Shown here piece after piece: positions 54,847 to 63,914 of a stretch of 64,000 bases of DNA. The DNA is from Croceibacterium_B sp035470785 (GTDB lineage: Bacteria; Pseudomonadota; Alphaproteobacteria; Sphingomonadales; Sphingomonadaceae), in the NCBI GenBank assembly GCA_035470785.1, contig DATIQN010000024.1, positions 8,631 to 72,630 on the forward strand, given 5' to 3'. How positions within the stretch are numbered: the stretch's first letter is position 1; every line of letters starts with the position of its first letter. The position numbers and the translations under genes were made by a program. Below the pieces are notes generated by a model, which searched no databases, was not told where the DNA came from, and saw only the letters and a list, made by a program, of their open reading frames with translations.

Positions 54847-55797
54847 CTAGCGCCCCGCCACGCGCGCGCTCTGGATGTCGACCACGCGCGGGCTCTTGGC
54901 GAAGAGCTGGCCGAACGGATCGTCGCCCATGTCGAGCGTGTGCGGCTCGGTGCCTTCGCGCACGGTGGTGCGGCGCATGTCGCGCTTGTAGGTGTCGTAG
55001 GCGTATTCGCCGCCACGATGCATGCTGCACAGGTTGTCCCAGATGACCATGTCGCCGACGTGCCACTTCACGCTGAAGACGTATTGCGGCTGAGTGCAGT
55101 GCTCAATCAGCTGCTTGATCAGCGCGCGGCCCTCTTCCTTGGGCATGCCTTCAATGTCCATCGTGTGCGCGGCGATGAACAGCGCCTTCCGGCCGGAACC
55201 CTTGTGGACGTGGACCAGCGGATGGCGCGCGCGCGGGCGCTCCTCAATCTCCTCGTCGGGAATATCGGCGCCGGCCTGCTTGCGGCTCCACCACAATGAG
55301 TTGATCCCAACTTTGTCCTCGAGGAAATCCTTCATCTCCTGCGGCAGGTCCTCGTAAGCGCTGCGGGTGTCGGCGAACCAGGTCTCGCCACCTTCGGGCG
55401 GCACGCTATGGGCGAGCAGGATCGAGTAACTCGTGCGCTTTTCCATAAACGCACTGTCGGTGTGCCAAAGGCGGTCGCCCTTGCGGTACTGGATCGCCGC
55501 CGGGTCTTGGGTGATCTCGCCTTCGACGTTGAGGTTCGAAGCGTCGAACAGCTCGCGGAACGGAAGGCGCATCTTCATGCCCGGCCGCTCGGGCACGCAC
55601 TCGAGATAGCCAAAATTGCGGCTGAACTCGACGTGGTCGGCGTCGGACATGTGCGTGTCGCGCCATACGGTCACGCCGAAGGTGTCCATCGCATCTGTGA
55701 CCTGCTTGACCTCGTCCGGGGTAAGCTTGCGGGTCAGATCGAGCCCCGAGCAAACGGCGCCGAAGCGCGGCAGGATCGGTTCGACTTTGAGCGGCAT
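54847..55797 (-). CDS. TauD/TfdA-type Fe(II)/2-oxoglutarate dioxygenase
   Basis: 316 residues with the iron triad H112-x-D114 (LWHTDSAF) and distal H260 (CSMHRGG), followed by the 2-oxoglutarate-binding arginine region KRDMRRTT. Members hydroxylate sulfonates (TauD), aryloxyacids (TfdA), sulfate esters or carnitine-type amines. The sulfur context makes sulfonate or sulfate-ester cleavage attractive, but TfdA-like alternatives remain. Its 5' neighbour on the same strand is a MaoC hydratase. Confidence 0.86.
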   Translation of the reverse strand: MPLKVEPILPRFGAVCSGLDLTRKLTPDEVKQVTDAMDTFGVTVWRDTHMSDADHVEFSRNFGYLECVPERPGMKMRLPFRELFDASNLNVEGEITQDPAAIQYRKGDRLWHTDSAFMEKRTSYSILLAHSVPPEGGETWFADTRSAYEDLPQEMKDFLEDKVGINSLWWSRKQAGADIPDEEIEERPRARHPLVHVHKGSGRKALFIAAHTMDIEGMPKEEGRALIKQLIEHCTQPQYVFSVKWHVGDMVIWDNLCSMHRGGEYAYDTYKRDMRRTTVREGTEPHTLDMGDDPFGQLFAKSPRVVDIQSARVAGR

Positions 55798-55859
55798 GTT
55801 CGACTCTCCGTTAATTACGTATCATGCTACATAATATATTCGGCGTGCGATTTGAACCC

Positions 55860-56312
55860 TCAGGTTGGCCGTTTGCGCTGAAGCGAGGCGCGCTTGCAAT
55901 GAGCGACCAGCTCGCCGTTCTGATTGTACGCGCGGTGAGCGAAGGTGACGATTCCCTGGTGCGGGCGGCTCTTGCTCTCGCGCACGTCGAGCACCTCGGT
56001 CTCGATGCGTAAGGTGTCGCCGACAAAGATCGGCGCGGGAAAGCGCACCTCGTCCCAGCCGAGGTTGGCGACCGCCGTGCCCTGCGTGGTGTCGTTGACC
56101 GAGATGCCGACCATCAGCCCGAGCGTGAAGCACGAGTTGACGAGGATCTGCCCGTACTCGGTGCTCTTCATGTACTCGGCGTCGAGGTGCAGCGGCGCGG
56201 GGTTGTGCGTCAGCGTGCTCATCAGCAGGTTGTCGGTTTCGGTCACGGTGCGCCGCAGCGGGTGGTCGAAGCGTTGTCCGACCCTGAATTCCTCGAACCA
56301 CAATCCGGCCAT
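55860..56312 (-). CDS. MaoC-like hydratase
   Basis: 150 residues with a hot-dog fold of the MaoC/mesaconyl-CoA hydratase type: MAGLWFEEFRVGQRFDHP, then THNPAPLHLDAEYM (catalytic Asp/His region) and NLGWDEVRFPAPIFVGDT. It should add water to an enoyl-CoA. The ATG at 56312 has an ideal AAGGAGG site; an upstream ATG at 56342 does not. Lies upstream of the dioxygenase gene in the same direction. Confidence 0.85.
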   Translation of the reverse strand: MAGLWFEEFRVGQRFDHPLRRTVTETDNLLMSTLTHNPAPLHLDAEYMKSTEYGQILVNSCFTLGLMVGISVNDTTQGTAVANLGWDEVRFPAPIFVGDTLRIETEVLDVRESKSRPHQGIVTFAHRAYNQNGELVAHCKRASLQRKRPT

Positions 56313-56372
56313 GGCATCCTCCTTGCAACCGCGCCCTAGCACGGCCGCTCGGGAGCGCGCTATACACCGGCG

Positions 56373-56762
56373 ATGGCCGAGAGAACCCGCATCCCACCGC
56401 TGAGCTCGTTCGAGGAACAGGCCGGCTTCACCCGCGCGCTGCGCACCGGAAACCGGATCGTCGTCTCAGGGACAATCGGCCTCGAACCCGACGGGTCGGC
56501 CGCGCCCGACACGGGCGCGCAGGCCGACCGTTGCTTTGCCCTGATCCGGCAATTCATCGAGCAACTGGGCGGGCGGATGGACGACGTCGTGCGTGTGCGG
56601 ATGTTCGTCACGGACATTTCAGACGCCGATTCTGTCACCGCCGCGTTCACCCGTGCGCTCGGCCACGTTAGGCCAACGGGAACGCTAGTGGCCATTGCCG
56701 CGCTTTATCGGCCGGAATGGAAGGTCGAAATCGAAGCCGAGGCCATACTGGGAAACGAATGA
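56373..56762 (+). CDS. RidA family protein
   Basis: 129 residues of the YjgF/YER057c/UK114 family, with GNRIVVSGTIGLEPDGS, then DDVVRVRMFVTDI and the late RPTGTLVAIAALYRPEWKVEIEA-type end. Canonical RidA deaminates reactive enamines; this variant lacks some of the RidA arginine context, so a relative with another substrate is possible. Overlaps the next gene (ATGA). Confidence 0.85.
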   Translation: MAERTRIPPLSSFEEQAGFTRALRTGNRIVVSGTIGLEPDGSAAPDTGAQADRCFALIRQFIEQLGGRMDDVVRVRMFVTDISDADSVTAAFTRALGHVRPTGTLVAIAALYRPEWKVEIEAEAILGNE

Positions 56763-57061
56763 TGCGCGCTTTCGCGTCCCTCGTCGCGCTGCCGCTGGCC
56801 GCATGCGCCGCCGTCACTCTCCCAGCGGACGGGAACCCGCCGGCGCATGACATCAAGGGCACCTGCCAACGCGAGCCCGGCCAGCGCTTCATCGGCCAGA
56901 AGGCGACCGGCGAGCTCGGCCGCACCATGCTCGCCGCGACCGGCGCGACGATCCTGCGCTGGGTTCCGCCGCGCACCGCGGTGACGATGGACTTCAATCC
57001 GAGCCGCCTGACGGTGAGCTACGACGACGATTATGCGATCACCAGAGTAAGCTGCACCTGA
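56759..57061 (+). CDS. I78-family peptidase-inhibitor-like lipoprotein
   Basis: 100 residues. A lipobox-like signal (LPLAACAA) precedes a small fold with GQRFIGQKATGELG, TGATILRWVPP and TMDFNPSRLTVSYDD, the layout of I78 elastase-inhibitor-type proteins. Two possible starts, ATG at 56759 or 56762. It would be a periplasmic or membrane-tethered inhibitor; its protease is unknown. Confidence 0.85.
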   Translation: MMRAFASLVALPLAACAAVTLPADGNPPAHDIKGTCQREPGQRFIGQKATGELGRTMLAATGATILRWVPPRTAVTMDFNPSRLTVSYDDDYAITRVSCT

Positions 57062-57138
57062 GGCGGTTTCACCAGAAACCGATTGCTCGCCCTCGCCCCT
57101 CGCCATAGGGAGCGCGCGAGGACAATCGGGACCACACC

Positions 57139-58284
57139 ATGACCGGCCAGTTCGAACTCACCGACGACCAGCTCGCCATCCAGGAGATGGCGCAGCGCTT
57201 CACCGCCGACGCGATCACCCCGCACGCGGCCGAGTGGGACGAGAAGCACACTTTCCCGCGCGACACGATCCGGCAGGCGGCCGAGCTCGGCTTCGGTTCG
57301 ATCTACGTCAGCGAAGAGAGCGGCGGCATCGGGCTCGGCCGGCTTGATGCGGCGCTGATCATGGAGGCGATGGCCTATGGCTGCCCGTCGACCAGCGCGT
57401 TTATCTCGATTCACAACATGGCCGCATGGATGATCGACCGGTTCGGCGCGCAGGCGATTAAGAACAAGTACCTGCCGAGCCTGATCGGGATGGAGCAGTT
57501 TGCCAGTTACTGCCTGACCGAGCCCTCGTCCGGCTCGGACGCGGCGGCGCTCAAGACCAAGGCGGTCAGGGAAGGCGACAGCTGGCTGATCTCGGGCACC
57601 AAGCAGTTCATATCCGGCGGCGGCGAGAACGAGATCTACGTCACGATGGTCCGGACCGGCGAGGACGGCCCGAAGGGCATATCGTGTTTCGTCATCGAGA
57701 AGGACATGCCCGGCGTCAGCTTCGGCGCGCAGGAGAAAAAGCTCGGCTGGCATTCGCAGCCGACCGCCGCGCTCAATCTCGACAACGTGCGCGTGCCGGC
57801 GGAAAACATGGTCGGCGGCGAAGGCGAAGGCTTTCGCATCGCCATGATCGGCCTCGACGGCGGACGGCTCAATATCGGCGCCTGCTCGCTCGGTGGCGCG
57901 CAGCGCTGCCTCGACGAGTCGGTGAAATACACCAAGGAACGCCAGCAGTTCGGCAAGCCGATCGCCGAGTTCCAGAATATCCAATTCACTCTCGCCGACA
58001 TGGCCACCGACCTCGAGGCGGCGCGGGCGCTGCTTTATCGCGCGGCGGTGAAAGTGACCGAGAACGCGCCTGACAAGACCCGCTTCGCCGCTATGGCCAA
58101 GCGCTTCGCCACCGATGCCGGCAGCGCGATCGTCGACAAGGCGCTGCAGCTCCACGGTGGCTATGGCTACCTGCAGGATTACCCGATCGAGCGCTTCTGG
58201 CGCGACCTGCGGGTGCACTCCATCCTGGAGGGCACCAACCAGATCATGCGGATGATCGTCGGACGGGACTTGCTGCGCCAGTGA
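57139..58284 (+). CDS. Acyl-CoA dehydrogenase, isobutyryl-CoA type
   Basis: 381 residues: an FAD-dependent acyl-CoA dehydrogenase with YCLTEPSSGSDAAALKT (flavin contact) and the C-terminal ILEGTNQIMRMIVGRDLL. The pattern and the immediately following HIBCH-type gene, joined by a GTGA overlap, support isobutyryl-CoA dehydrogenase of valine breakdown. Confidence 0.88.
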   Translation: MTGQFELTDDQLAIQEMAQRFTADAITPHAAEWDEKHTFPRDTIRQAAELGFGSIYVSEESGGIGLGRLDAALIMEAMAYGCPSTSAFISIHNMAAWMIDRFGAQAIKNKYLPSLIGMEQFASYCLTEPSSGSDAAALKTKAVREGDSWLISGTKQFISGGGENEIYVTMVRTGEDGPKGISCFVIEKDMPGVSFGAQEKKLGWHSQPTAALNLDNVRVPAENMVGGEGEGFRIAMIGLDGGRLNIGACSLGGAQRCLDESVKYTKERQQFGKPIAEFQNIQFTLADMATDLEAARALLYRAAVKVTENAPDKTRFAAMAKRFATDAGSAIVDKALQLHGGYGYLQDYPIERFWRDLRVHSILEGTNQIMRMIVGRDLLRQ

Positions 58285-59333
58285 CCTCGGAAGTCCACCT
58301 GCATACCCACGGCCGCGCGGGGCACGTCTCGCTCGCCCGGCCCAAGGCGCTGCACGCGCTGACCCAAGGCATGTGCGAGGCGATGAGCGAAGCGCTGCTC
58401 GGCTGGCGCGCCGATCCGGCAATCGAGGCGGTGCTGATCGACCACGCAGAGGGCCGCGGCTTCTGCGCCGGCGGCGATGTCGCGCTGGTCCGCCGTTCCG
58501 CACTCGAAGACGGCGGCTCCGCTGGCCGCGCGTTCTTCTTCGCCGAGTATCGCCTCAACCACCTGCTGTTCACTTATCCCAAGCCAGTCGTCGCCTTCAT
58601 GGACGGGGTGACGATGGGCGGCGGCGTCGGCATTTCCCAGCCGGCCAAGTACCGCGTCGCCACTGAGAACACGCTGTTCGCCATGCCCGAAGGCGCCATC
58701 GGCCTGTTTCCCGATGTCGGCGCGGGCTGGTACCTGCCGCGATTGAAGGGCCGCACGGGCGCGTTCATGGCGCTGACCGGTGCCCGGCTCGATGGCGCGG
58801 AGTGCCTGTGGGCCGGTCTCGCCACGCATTACCTGCCGAGCGAGCGGCTCGCCGCAGCCAAGGCGCGCATTGCCGAGGCCCCGGGGCAGATCGCGGCCAT
58901 TCTCGATGACCTTTCGGTGGGCCCGCCGGGGGCGCGGATCGCCGGCAACGCCGAAAAGATCGACCGCCTGTTCGCCGCCGAGACCCTCGAACATATCGTC
59001 GCCGCGCTCGAAGCCGAGCCCTCGGAGTGGGCGGCGAAGGAGTTGAAGGCGGTCGTTACGAAGTGCCCCGCCACGGCCAAGGTCGCGCTGCGCGAATTGG
59101 CCGAAAGCGCCCGCCGACGCGACTTCGCCGACGAGATGCGCGTCGAATACCGGCTCGCCGCGCGGATGATGCTGCGGCCGGATTTCACCGAAGGCGTGCG
59201 CGCGGTGCTGATCGACAAGGATAATGCACCGCGCTGGAATCCTGCAACGGTCGAAGGCGTTACGGGCGAAATGCTCGACGAAATCTTCGCGCCATTGAGC
59301 GAAGACCAGGAGTGGTCACCCTTCCCGGCTTAG
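58281..59333 (+). CDS. 3-hydroxyisobutyryl-CoA hydrolase / crotonase family
   Basis: 350 residues, the length of HIBCH. Crotonase features: GRGFCAGGDVAL, MDGVTMGGGVGIS (oxyanion hole) and MPEGAIGLFPDVGAGW, where the Glu and Asp act in thioester hydrolysis. It would release 3-hydroxyisobutyrate in valine catabolism after a hydratase step. Start GTG at 58281. Confidence 0.86.
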   Translation: MTSEVHLHTHGRAGHVSLARPKALHALTQGMCEAMSEALLGWRADPAIEAVLIDHAEGRGFCAGGDVALVRRSALEDGGSAGRAFFFAEYRLNHLLFTYPKPVVAFMDGVTMGGGVGISQPAKYRVATENTLFAMPEGAIGLFPDVGAGWYLPRLKGRTGAFMALTGARLDGAECLWAGLATHYLPSERLAAAKARIAEAPGQIAAILDDLSVGPPGARIAGNAEKIDRLFAAETLEHIVAALEAEPSEWAAKELKAVVTKCPATAKVALRELAESARRRDFADEMRVEYRLAARMMLRPDFTEGVRAVLIDKDNAPRWNPATVEGVTGEMLDEIFAPLSEDQEWSPFPA

Positions 59334-59383
59334 CCGGCGCAAAGAAAATCTCCGCGCGGTTTCGCTTGCGGTTAGTCCCGGCG

Positions 59384-60304
59384 ATGGGCAATTCGCTTGC
59401 CATGCAGCGCCTGACCCACCTCCAGCGTCTCGAGGCGGAGAGCATTCACATCATGCGGGAGGTCGTCGCCGAAGCGCACAAGCCGGTGATGCTCTATTCG
59501 GTCGGCAAGGACAGCGCGGTGATGCTGCACCTGGCCAGGAAGGCGTTCTTCCCCGCGCCACCGCCCTTCCCGCTCCTCCACGTCGATACGACCTGGAAGT
59601 TCCGCGACATGTACGCCTTGCGTAACAAGGCGGCCAAGGACGCCGGGATGGAGCTGCTGGTCTATCACAATCCCGAGGCGATGGAGCGCGGGATCAACCC
59701 GTTCGACCACGGCCCGCTGCACACCGACATGTGGAAGACCGAAGGGCTCAAGCAGGCGCTCGACAAGTACGGCTTCGACGCTGCGTTCGGCGGCGCCCGG
59801 CGCGACGAGGAGAAGAGCCGCGCCAAAGAGCGCATCTTCTCCTTCCGCACCAACAGCCACGGATGGGATCCGAAAAACCAGCGCCCCGAGCTGTGGAACC
59901 TCTACAACGCCCGCAAGAACAAGGGCGAGAGCATCCGCGTCTTCCCGATCAGCAACTGGACCGAGCTCGATATCTGGCAATACATCATGGCCGAGAACAT
60001 CGAAATCGTGCCGCTGTACATGGCCGCCAGACGCCCGACGGTCGAGCGCGACGGGCTGCTGCTGATGGTCGACGACGACCGCTTCCCGCTCGAGCCCGGC
60101 GAGACACCGGTGATGCGCTCAATCCGCTTCCGAACGCTGGGTTGCTACCCGCTGACCGGCGCGATCGAGAGCGAGGCGGCCACCCTGCCCGAAGTTGTGC
60201 AGGAAATGCTGCTGACCACCACCAGCGAGCGCCAGGGCCGCGCGATCGACAAGGACGCCGGCGGCGCGGGCATGGAGAAGAAGAAGCAGGAGGGCTATTT
60301 CTGA
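59384..60304 (+). CDS. cysD: Sulfate adenylyltransferase small subunit
   Basis: 306 residues of the PAPS-reductase-like ATP pyrophosphatase fold: SVGKDSAVMLHLARKAF (PP-loop), then FGGARRDEEKSRAKERIFS and the late ERQGRAIDKD. CysD adenylates sulfate with CysN to form APS. The ATG at 59384 is preferred; one at 59402 is also possible, and the in-frame upstream extension is inside the previous gene. Overlaps cysNC by one base. Confidence 0.94.
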   Translation: MGNSLAMQRLTHLQRLEAESIHIMREVVAEAHKPVMLYSVGKDSAVMLHLARKAFFPAPPPFPLLHVDTTWKFRDMYALRNKAAKDAGMELLVYHNPEAMERGINPFDHGPLHTDMWKTEGLKQALDKYGFDAAFGGARRDEEKSRAKERIFSFRTNSHGWDPKNQRPELWNLYNARKNKGESIRVFPISNWTELDIWQYIMAENIEIVPLYMAARRPTVERDGLLLMVDDDRFPLEPGETPVMRSIRFRTLGCYPLTGAIESEAATLPEVVQEMLLTTTSERQGRAIDKDAGGAGMEKKKQEGYF

Positions 60305-62223
60305 TGGCCGACGCCGACGCTTCCGAGTCCGCCTACCAGGTAGACAGCCTCATCGCCGAGGACATCGAGGCCTATCTCGCGCTGCACCAGCACAAGGGCT
60401 TGCTGCGCTTCATTACCTGCGGCAGCGTCGACGACGGCAAGTCCACGCTGATCGGACGGCTGCTGTACGATTCGAAGATGATCTTCGAGGATCAGCTCGC
60501 CGCGCTCGAGGCCGACAGCAAGCGCGTCGGGACGCAGGGGCAGGAGATCGACTTCGCGCTGCTCGTCGACGGCCTCGCTGCCGAGCGCGAGCAGGGCATC
60601 ACGATCGACGTCGCCTATCGCTTCTTCTCGACCGAGAAACGCAAGTTCATCGTCGCCGACACCCCGGGGCATGAGCAGTACACGCGCAACATGGTCACCG
60701 GCGCGAGCACCGCCGACCTGGCGGTGATCCTGGTCGATGCGCGCAAGGGCGTGCTGGTGCAGACCCGGCGCCATTCGTACCTCGCGCACCTGATCGGCAT
60801 CAAACACTTGGTGCTAGCGGTGAACAAGATGGACTTGGTCGATTACGCCCAGACGGTGTTCGATAAGATCGTCGCCGATTACCGGGAATTCGCCACCGGC
60901 ATCGGCATCGCCGATGTCACGGCTATCCCGATCTCGGGCTTCAAGGGCGACAACATCACCAGCGCGCCCTCGGCCAACACCCCTTGGTACGCCGGGCCGA
61001 GCCTGATCCATCATCTTGAAACGGTCGAGATCGAGAACGAAGCCGGCCAGGGCGCGCCGCTGCGCATGCCGGTGCAGTGGGTCAATCGCCCGAACCTCGA
61101 CTTCCGCGGCTTCGCCGGGCTGATCGCCGAGGGTACCGTCAAGCCGGGCGACGCTGTGCGCGTGGTGCCCTCGGGCAAGACCAGCACGATCGCGCGTATC
61201 GTCACGCTCGACGGCGATCTCGACGAGGCGGTGGCGGGCCAGTCGGTCACGTTCACCCTCGCCGACGAGATCGACTGCAGCCGCGGCGACGTGATCGCCG
61301 CCGCCGACGCGCCGCCCGAGGCCTCCGATCAGTTCGAGGCGACGCTCGTGTGGATGAGCGACGAGCCTCTGATCCCCGGCCGCGGCTACTGGCTCAAGCT
61401 GGCGACGCAGACCGTCAGCGCGACGGTTCACGAGCCCAAGTACGAAATGAACGTCAACACGATGGAGCACCTCGCCGCCAAGACGCTCGGCCTCAACGGC
61501 ATCGGCGTCGCCGAGGTAACCACCGACAAGCCGATTGTGTTCGAGGCGTACGCCAAATCGCGCCAGCTCGGCGGGTTCATCCTGATCGACAAGCTGACCA
61601 ACGCCACCGTGGCCGCAGGCATGATCCACTTCAGCCTGCGCCGGGCCCAGAACGTCCACTGGCAGGCGCTCGAGATCAGCCGCGAGGAGCACGCCCGGCT
61701 CAAGAACCAGAAGCCCGCGGTGCTGTGGTTCACGGGCCTTTCCGGCTCGGGCAAGTCGACTATCGCCAACCTGGTCGAGAAGAAGCTCCACCGGATGAAC
61801 CGGCACACCTTCCTGCTCGACGGCGACAACGTCCGCCACGGCCTCAACAAGGACCTGGGCTTCACCGAGGCCGACCGGATCGAGAACATCCGCCGGGTGG
61901 GCGAGGTCGCCAAGCTCATGGCCGACGCCGGCCTGATCGTGATCACCGCGTTCATCAGCCCCTTCCGCGCCGAGCGCGAGATGGTGCGCAAGATGCTGCC
62001 CGACAGCGAGTTCATCGAAGTGCACATCGACACGCCGCTTGCCCTCGCCGAGGCGCGCGACGTGAAGGGGCTCTACAAAAAAGCCCGTGCCGGCAAGCTT
62101 AAGAACTTCACCGGCATCGACAGCCCCTACGAAGAGCCCGAACGCCCGGAAATCCGCATCGACACCACAGCCATGACGCCCGAGGAGGCCGCCGACCTCA
62201 TTGTGGACAAGGTCGTGGGTTAG
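60304..62223 (+). CDS. cysNC: Sulfate adenylyltransferase large subunit fused to APS kinase (CysN-CysC)
   Basis: 639 residues. The N-terminal part (about 1-440) is an EF-Tu-like GTPase with GSVDDGKSTLIGRLL, DTPGHEQY and NKMDLV. From about residue 465 to the end is APS kinase: P-loop GLSGSGKST near 478-486, LLDGDNVRHGLNKDL and the late KARAGKLKNFTGI. The GTPase drives APS formation and the kinase makes PAPS. The fusion is common in proteobacteria. Starts in a TGATG junction with cysD. Confidence 0.95.
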   Translation: MADADASESAYQVDSLIAEDIEAYLALHQHKGLLRFITCGSVDDGKSTLIGRLLYDSKMIFEDQLAALEADSKRVGTQGQEIDFALLVDGLAAEREQGITIDVAYRFFSTEKRKFIVADTPGHEQYTRNMVTGASTADLAVILVDARKGVLVQTRRHSYLAHLIGIKHLVLAVNKMDLVDYAQTVFDKIVADYREFATGIGIADVTAIPISGFKGDNITSAPSANTPWYAGPSLIHHLETVEIENEAGQGAPLRMPVQWVNRPNLDFRGFAGLIAEGTVKPGDAVRVVPSGKTSTIARIVTLDGDLDEAVAGQSVTFTLADEIDCSRGDVIAAADAPPEASDQFEATLVWMSDEPLIPGRGYWLKLATQTVSATVHEPKYEMNVNTMEHLAAKTLGLNGIGVAEVTTDKPIVFEAYAKSRQLGGFILIDKLTNATVAAGMIHFSLRRAQNVHWQALEISREEHARLKNQKPAVLWFTGLSGSGKSTIANLVEKKLHRMNRHTFLLDGDNVRHGLNKDLGFTEADRIENIRRVGEVAKLMADAGLIVITAFISPFRAEREMVRKMLPDSEFIEVHIDTPLALAEARDVKGLYKKARAGKLKNFTGIDSPYEEPERPEIRIDTTAMTPEEAADLIVDKVVG

Positions 62224-62250
62224 CACCACGGCAATGGGGCTCCGAAAGCG

Positions 62251-62997
62251 ATGACCGACGCCGACCTGGCGGCCCATCTCGCGGCCTGCGCCGGGCGCAT
62301 CCTTCTTGAGGTGCGCGCGAGCGGCCTGTTCGAGGGCAAGGCGCTGGGCAAGGCCGGCGACCAGGTCGCGAACCAGTTTCTCATGCATGCGCTTCGCGCC
62401 GCCCGGCCCGACGATGGCCTGCTGTCCGAAGAGAGCAAGGACACCGACGAGCGCCTCGCCAAATCGCGCGTGTGGATCGTCGATCCTGTCGACGGCACGC
62501 GGGAATATGGCGAGGATCGTGCCGACTGGGCGGTCCATGTCGGCCTGGCGATCGATGGAGTCGCGGAAATCGGCGCGGTCGCCCTTCCCGGTCTCGGCGC
62601 TGGTCTGGTGCTGCGCAGCGATAAACCCCGTGCGCTCGCCGGCCACACCGGACCGCCGCGGATGCTCGTCAGCCGTACCCGGCCGGCCGCCGAGGCACTC
62701 GCGGTTGCCGACAGGCTCGGCGCCGAGCTGGTACAGCTGGGCTCGGCCGGCGCCAAGGCGATGGCCGTGGTCCGCGGCGAGGCCGAGATCTATCTTCATT
62801 CGGGCGGACAATATGAATGGGACAGCTGTGCTCCAGTCGCGGTCGCCCGCGGCCACGGCTTACACACCAGCCGCATCGACGGCAGCCCGCTGGTCTACAA
62901 CCGGCGCGATACCTACATGCCCGACCTGCTGATCTGCGCCCCCGAATGGGCAGAGCCGGTCCTCGGCGCGCTCAGGGCCATGCCCCCGGCCGGCTGA
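62251..62997 (+). CDS. cysQ: 3'(2'),5'-bisphosphate nucleotidase
   Basis: 248 residues of the inositol-monophosphatase superfamily: LLSEESKDTDERL (Glu-Glu metal ligands), VDPVDGTREYGEDRADWAVH and the final YEWDSCAPVAVARGHG. CysQ removes the 3' phosphate from PAP left by PAPS use, preventing its toxicity. It is 28 bases after cysNC, in the same direction, and next to a TauE permease. Confidence 0.92.
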   Translation: MTDADLAAHLAACAGRILLEVRASGLFEGKALGKAGDQVANQFLMHALRAARPDDGLLSEESKDTDERLAKSRVWIVDPVDGTREYGEDRADWAVHVGLAIDGVAEIGAVALPGLGAGLVLRSDKPRALAGHTGPPRMLVSRTRPAAEALAVADRLGAELVQLGSAGAKAMAVVRGEAEIYLHSGGQYEWDSCAPVAVARGHGLHTSRIDGSPLVYNRRDTYMPDLLICAPEWAEPVLGALRAMPPAG

Positions 62998-62998
62998 G

Positions 62999-63796
62999 AT
63001 GGATCACCTAAACTACTACTATTCACTCGCCGGCGCCTTTGTCGGCTTCCTCGTTGGCCTGACCGGTGTCGGCGGCGGCTCGCTGATGGCACCGGTGCTG
63101 ATCCTGCTGTTCGGCTTCAGCCCGGCTGTCGCGGTGGGCACCGACTTATGGTTCGCGTGCCTGACGAAGACCGTGGGAGGGTTCGTCCACCATCGCCTCG
63201 GCTCGCCTGACTGGAAGATCGTTGTGCGCCTCTCGGCCGGCAGCTTGCCGGCGGCGGTGATGACGCTGTGGTGGCTGGGCAAATATCATCACGGCCACCT
63301 CCAATCGGATGTGTTGATGGACCTGCTGGCGGCGGCGCTGCTCGCTACCGCCGCGCTGATGCTGTTCAGGCACCAGATAATCAGGCCGCTGCGCACCGCG
63401 CGCGCCGCTCTCGAGCCGATGATGCGGCGCATGCGTTCCGGCCAGATTGTTGCGACCGTGCTCGGCGGTGCGGTGGTCGGCGCGCTGGTGACGCTGACCT
63501 CGGTCGGCGCTGGTGCGCTGGTCGCCGTCATGCTGGCGCTTGTCTACCCGTTGCGACTCGATGCCAAGAAGATCGTCGGCACCGACATCATCCACGCCAT
63601 CCCGCTGACTCTCGTCGCTGCGCTCGGTCACTCCTGGCTCGGCAACGTTGACGCCTGGTTGCTCGGAAGCCTGCTGATCGGCTCGGTCCCCGGAATCGTG
63701 CTCGGATCGCTGATGACCGGCAAGGTCAACGACAACTTCGTGCGCTATGCGCTCGCGACGATGCTCGTCGTTTCGGCGGTCAAGATGCTCGTTTAG
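62999..63796 (+). CDS. TauE/SafE family anion exporter (second copy)
   Basis: 265 residues with the two-repeat TauE layout (FLVGLTGVGGGSLMAPVLI; ALVTLTSVGAGALVAVML), about eight segments. It begins 2 bases after the cysQ stop and so shares the sulfate-activation operon, supporting export or balance of sulfite or another sulfur anion. Shorter than the first TauE in this window and not its near duplicate. Confidence 0.87.
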   Translation: MDHLNYYYSLAGAFVGFLVGLTGVGGGSLMAPVLILLFGFSPAVAVGTDLWFACLTKTVGGFVHHRLGSPDWKIVVRLSAGSLPAAVMTLWWLGKYHHGHLQSDVLMDLLAAALLATAALMLFRHQIIRPLRTARAALEPMMRRMRSGQIVATVLGGAVVGALVTLTSVGAGALVAVMLALVYPLRLDAKKIVGTDIIHAIPLTLVAALGHSWLGNVDAWLLGSLLIGSVPGIVLGSLMTGKVNDNFVRYALATMLVVSAVKMLV

Positions 63797-63859
63797 GTTG
63801 TTGCGCCTCGGCCAGGCCGACAGATGTTGGCCCGGGTGCCGGTAGCGCCAACAAGAAAA

Positions 63860-63883
63860 GGCCGGAGGATTTCTCCCCCGGCC
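63860..63883. terminator. Bidirectional hairpin terminator
   Basis: GGCCGGAGG (63860-63868) and CCCCCGGCC (63875-63883) pair with one mismatch around an ATTTCT loop. On the minus strand the stem is followed by TTTTCTTG, a good intrinsic terminator for the gene entering from the right; on the plus strand CAACTTT follows, a weaker end for the cys operon. Confidence 0.65.
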
Positions 63884-63914
63884 CCAACTTTCAGACTGAT
63901 CTGAAGTATGTAGG

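Noticed and set aside
59334..59383. A second tRNA-Leu fragment as a right border of an inserted island
   Set aside because: The D-arm sequence seen at 54749 does not recur before cysD, so an island with matching ends is not demonstrated.
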